Source: Lachnospiraceae bacterium (lineage in GTDB: Bacteria; Bacillota; Clostridia; Lachnospirales; Lachnospiraceae). Taken from it: DNA of 35,089 nucleotides. This document shows, piece by piece, positions 32,436 through 35,089 of this stretch (the first letter of the stretch is position 1; every line of letters begins with the position of its first letter). The DNA lies in the NCBI GenBank assembly GCA_029225065.1, contig JAQXVT010000013.1, positions 1-35,089 of the forward strand, read 5' to 3'. The notes beneath the pieces are model-generated. The model had not been told where the DNA came from and searched no databases. It was given only the letters and a program-made list of their open reading frames with translations. The position numbers were made by a program, and so were the translations under genes.

Positions 32436-32755
32436 GCAATACAGTGCTATTTCCGTTTGCAGAGATTTAAAATTTGCGAAAAAGCAAAATAAGAATCTTG
32501 AATTTCTTATGATCGTATGAGTAACGAGATGGTTAAAAGCACGACCTTAAAATCCTGGCAAAATCCTCCATGTACCCATCCGAGTTTGTTTTTTTCCGGA
32601 ACGCACAGTACGTCTTTTTTATGGATTTGCCATTGCGGACAAGCGGAATTTTGATGACTGGGCTTTTTGCTGGGAACATGGCATTATGCTCATTATATAA
32701 TGATTAGCGTCATGGCGCAGTCGGTAGAGTGGGGCAAACGCGGCGCAACGGCCTC
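32436..32755. other. Non-coding stretch with a tRNA-like fragment
   Basis: About 320 bases with no credible gene; all three forward frames have short, unlike pieces. At 32703-32757 the sequence TGGCGCAGTCGGTAGAG recalls a tRNA D arm, and GGCCTCTTAATC ahead recalls a Lys(CTT) anticodon arm, but there is no T-arm or acceptor 3' strand. A TATAAT lies at 32696-32701. Confidence 0.45.
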
Positions 32756-33412
32756 TTAATCTTCATTTTCCTCAGACGGAACCTCCACGGTACCTGAGTT
32801 TTGCTCCTGAACTTCATCCCAGCGGTGCACTGATTCATTCATCATGGCGCGCTCATGAAGGCTTTTTTTCTGGACGGGTGCAGCGGCTTTTTTCTGCTGC
32901 TCGCGGGCCTTCTTTGTATTGACGGCGGTCTTGCGGTCCGGATAGATCTTTGCAAGCTTGCGCAGCCTTGTGGCGCTCCAGAGGAGATAGGCTGGAATGA
33001 CGATTGAGGTAATCAGAAGGGAAAGATTCATCAGACCGGTCAGAAACAGGAAGACTTGCATCAGAATTTCGACACCGAGCAGGAGCGCTGCGGCTCTTAC
33101 GGTAAAGACAGCCTTGTCAAGCCGGTTGGAAAGTGCTGCGCAAAGGGCGCCGACGGCAAGCTCTGCGATGGCAGCGATGATAAAGCAAACTGCCGCGATC
33201 TGAATCAGGGAAATGCTGACATTTGCACTCGCCAGGATTTCCAGACACTCCGCATCTCCATTAGATGCATTGGAAGCCAGAGAGAAAAAGTTGATTCCGT
33301 ACATCAAGGTGGAGGAGAGGGCTGTGAAGATCAGCAGTACACCGCCGGCCATCAGCCCCATCCGGCCGCTCATGGCCATTTTTAATTCCTTTTGATCCTT
33401 AAATTCACCCAT
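32756..33412 (-). CDS. Hypothetical four-helix membrane protein (218 aa)
   Basis: 218 residues with four membrane segments (about 18-45, 68-95, 102-125 and 127-147), then a ~70-residue cytosolic tail rich in Lys, Ala and Glu (ATRLRKLAKIYPDRKTAVNTK, ending VPSEENED). ATG 33412 has AGGAG 11 bases upstream. No family is recognised; the short polar loop between helices 1 and 2 has one Cys. The gene is transcribed alone; the XRE gene upstream on the same strand is separated from it by a terminator. A regulator or assembly role for the tail is possible but unproven. Its 3' end touches the tRNA-like fragment. Confidence 0.75.
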   Translation of the reverse strand: MGEFKDQKELKMAMSGRMGLMAGGVLLIFTALSSTLMYGINFFSLASNASNGDAECLEILASANVSISLIQIAAVCFIIAAIAELAVGALCAALSNRLDKAVFTVRAAALLLGVEILMQVFLFLTGLMNLSLLITSIVIPAYLLWSATRLRKLAKIYPDRKTAVNTKKAREQQKKAAAPVQKKSLHERAMMNESVHRWDEVQEQNSGTVEVPSEENED

Positions 33413-33590
33413 ATAAAATTCTCCTGTTCACTCCAGAAGGGCAGATGAGAATGACTGCCGTGGAGATTTTGTGCATATTTTGCAACGAGAGTATGTTCTG
33501 CGGTGTGTACTCTCTTTGCGGACACATTACTCTTATTATAAGGCGAAGCAGAGGGGATTGCAAGGATTTCCTGGAAAGTAGGGCAAACAG

Positions 33591-33631
33591 AAAAGCCGCA
33601 TGACATCAAAACTGATGTACATGCGGCTTTT
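33591..33631 (-). terminator. Bidirectional terminator after the XRE gene
   Basis: A 12-bp stem AAAAGCCGCATG (33591-33602) / CATGCGGCTTTT (33620-33631) with an inner ACATCA/TGATGT pairing. It carries T-runs in both directions and stops the transcript of the XRE gene that ends at 33695. Confidence 0.85.
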
Positions 33632-33633
33632 TT

Positions 33634-33679
33634 CATTGTAAAAAAGCTGAGACTCTTTTACAATGTTGTCCCCCGACAA
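33634..33679. repeat. Two further small hairpins
   Basis: CATTGTAAAA (33634-33643) / TTTTACAATG (33656-33665), then TTGTC-CCCC-GACAA (33666-33679). They lie between the terminator and the XRE stop; probably part of the same transcript end. Confidence 0.5.
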
Positions 33680-33694
33680 TAAGTTCCAAAAAGT

Positions 33695-34024
33695 TTAACG
33701 GCCGCTGCCGTCTGTAAGGCCCTGCATATATGCAAGCGCACATTTTCGCTGATCTGCTGACAGCGATGTAAAAAGTGTAAGACACTCTGACTGCTCAGGT
33801 GTCAGTCCCGTAAGACTGCGATCCGGTTCAAAGAAATCGGTTACTGAAATACCGAAACCTTCGCACAGCTTTAAAAGTGTTGGAAGAGTAGGCATATTCT
33901 GTTTGTTCAGCATAGTGCTGAGCGTCGAGTATGCAATACCGGATGCTTTTGCGAGCTGGTAACAGGACCAGCCGCGTTCTTCACAAAGTTCCTGGATTCG
34001 TTTTAATGGATCAAAGTTGTTCAT
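33695..34024 (-). CDS. XRE-family regulator (109 aa)
   Basis: 109 residues from ATG 34024 (MNNFDPLKRIQELCEERGWSC), with GAGGCAG 4-10 bases upstream; an earlier ATG at 34111 would add residues unlike the family. The HTH is at ~8-62 (CYQLAKASGIAYSTLSTMLNKQNMPTLPTLLKLCEGFGISVTDFF). The tail (LTPEQSECLTLFTSLSADQRKCALAYMQGL) is the short helical extension common in Firmicutes Cro/C1 regulators. No operator is proved; two TTTGGCA motifs occur in its upstream region. It is a lone gene whose target cannot be named. Confidence 0.85.
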   Translation of the reverse strand: MNNFDPLKRIQELCEERGWSCYQLAKASGIAYSTLSTMLNKQNMPTLPTLLKLCEGFGISVTDFFEPDRSLTGLTPEQSECLTLFTSLSADQRKCALAYMQGLTDGSGR

Positions 34025-34900
34025 ATTCTGCCTCGTTATTTTCTGCCAAATTAATACTTCTATGTTCCATAATATCTCAATTTGCCAAAAACGCCAGATA
34101 GTAATGGACAAAGTAGATATAACGGATTGACAATGCCAAGAAATAGGCGTTTCTAGCTGGTGAAGAACGTTATTGTCATGGGATTTTCAGTAGCAATTTA
34201 TTATTATAAAGTGTAACACGAAAAAGGTCAAATGCAGGTGAACATTAGTCATATAATGTAGATTCGTGGGTCAAAATATCAGGGGGACAAAGTTTTGCAT
34301 GACAAAAATTTCAGGCATGCTGCGGCAAGTACGGAAAAGGTGGGAAATACAGGGTTTTTGAAGGCGTTTTGCTGAAAATACTTCTATTATATAAGAAAAA
34401 TAAAAGACGGATACTTAAAACAGAATTCCAGGCAGGCGAAAAAAACAGGAATGACGGGGAAAAACGGCGCAGAAATATACAGAAACTTAGCATGTGTCTG
34501 AACGCAGGCTGCGAATATCTGTTTAACAAATCATTTCAACAAATTGTGACGCGCATCTTGCGGAAAGCATTTTTCGGGCACGCTTTAGAGAGGCAAAACA
34601 AGGAAGTCCAGGTAATTGTGAAAAGATACTACCTATTATATATAGAAAGATTTGTCAGGCAGGACCAACGCTTTAAAGCAAAGTGGGTATTCGCACTCCG
34701 GTTCTCCGCTTGTAAGAGTACAAGGAATTCAGGTTCGTAAGAAGGCTTGAGATATTTCATGGCCGCTGTTATGAGTGAGTTTATTTCGCTTATGATACAA
34801 ACAGGTGACTTGCCTGACTTGACTAAAATTGTCTGAAATATATAAAAAATAGATACAAAATATAAAATACAAAAAATTTGAAAAATTTCAAAAATAAGTG
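34025..34900. other. AT-rich non-coding region
   Basis: About 880 bases without a convincing gene. It contains the leader of the XRE gene (to ~34130) and the partial copy of the MITE-like repeat at 34539-34590. Around 34640-34750 there is degenerate sequence. A 123-codon frame at 34369-34740 runs through the repeat, is extremely basic and has no ribosome-binding site, so it is not called. Confidence 0.55.
34539..34590. repeat. Partial second copy of the MITE-like element end
   Basis: Begins ACAAATTGTGACGCGCATCT and matches 12471-12519: 42 of 49 aligned bases agree, and all seven differences are transitions. It is only the right end; no matching left end is found within ~250 bases. Confidence 0.8.
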
Positions 34901-34929
34901 TTGACATCTGAGGACAGGAGTGGTATTAT
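34901..34929 (+). promoter_or_regulatory. Strong promoter P1, probably of an rRNA operon
   Basis: TTGACA (34901-34906), 17 bases, TATTAT (34924-34929), preceded by an A/T-rich UP-like stretch (34840-34895). Confidence 0.7.
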
Positions 34930-35037
34930 GTAACACGTCGCTGCGGAAGACACCGCAGAGACACAAAAAAACCGGATGCGAAGCTCAGAAATGAGAACCG
35001 CACCGAGAAATAAAAATAAAAAAGTTGAAAAAAGTTG

Positions 35038-35066
35038 TTGACAAACCGAAAACACTGTGATATGAT
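35038..35066 (+). promoter_or_regulatory. Strong promoter P2, probably of an rRNA operon
   Basis: TTGACA (35038-35043), 17 bases, TATGAT (35061-35066), preceded by an A-rich tract with AAAGTTGAAAAAAGTTG. Two near-consensus promoters in tandem with no gene between them, running off the right edge, is the typical layout ahead of rRNA genes in Clostridia; the gene itself is not in the window. Confidence 0.75.
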
Positions 35067-35089
35067 ATCAGAGTTGCTCCGGTAGAGAG

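Noticed and set aside
34369-34740. 123-codon open frame in the AT-rich region
   Set aside because: Extremely basic, no ribosome-binding site, and it runs across the partial MITE-like repeat.
1-35089. CRISPR array or complete tRNA/rRNA gene
   Set aside because: No regularly spaced direct repeats, and no complete cloverleaf or rRNA core sequence was seen.

Overview
The window looks like chromosomal DNA of a low-to-mid-GC Gram-positive gut anaerobe, most likely a member of the Lachnospiraceae (Roseburia/Agathobacter-like). The evidence is strong AGGAGG-type ribosome-binding sites, sigma-A promoters, a purine riboswitch with an intrinsic terminator, the Firmicutes order tig-clpP-clpX-lon-engB, a BMP-type nucleoside ABC operon, glucan/choline-binding-type cell-wall repeats and a BceB-type permease. 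The family is inferred from gene content; I cannot name a species.

Layout. (1) 1-3680 is the right end of a prophage or related integrated element: the tail of a phage gene, a multidomain endolysin, a holin-like protein, a terminator, then a small accessory-gene region. That region has divergent promoters and three copies of a 13-bp operator next to a ribbon-helix-helix protein gene. (2) Near 3683 phage DNA stops inside the Walker B/D-loop codons of an ABC-transporter ATPase gene. Only its last ~84 codons remain, overlapping by ATGA an intact BceB-type permease. (3) 6020-6950 holds a long nested hairpin and a PIN-domain toxin-antitoxin pair. (4) 7147-12163 is a cell-envelope/metabolic cluster: ketopantoate reductase-like protein, duplicated CmpB-type membrane protein, acyltransferase-3 protein, and a secreted SGNH hydrolase with cell-wall-binding repeats whose best start is a rare ATT codon. 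(5) 12306-14084 has a MITE-like element, two XRE regulators, a small orphan protein and a CYTH protein. (6) 14413-21980 is a proteostasis block: DJ-1/PfpI protein, trigger factor, ClpP, ClpX, Lon and the ribosome-assembly GTPase EngB. (7) 22362-28586 has a haemolysin-III/PAQR-type membrane protein, then a riboswitch-controlled nucleoside importer: binding protein, double ATPase and two permeases. (8) 28987-32221 has oligoendopeptidase F and a MATE exporter. (9) 32221-35089 has remnants, a four-helix membrane protein, an XRE regulator, about 1 kb of AT-rich non-coding DNA with a partial second copy of the repeat, and two tandem sigma-A promoters. These have the look of an rRNA-operon promoter region just beyond the window.

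How it works together. The riboswitch probably senses guanine-type purines and, through the terminator at 23404-23439, shuts off nucleoside import when purine is plentiful. Tig, ClpXP and Lon form a folding and degradation unit. The acyltransferase and the SGNH esterase-like protein may add and remove acyl groups on an envelope polymer (inference). The most provocative arrangement is the prophage junction. While the element is integrated, the BceB-type permease has no intact ATPase in this window, so excision could restore an antimicrobial-peptide transporter.
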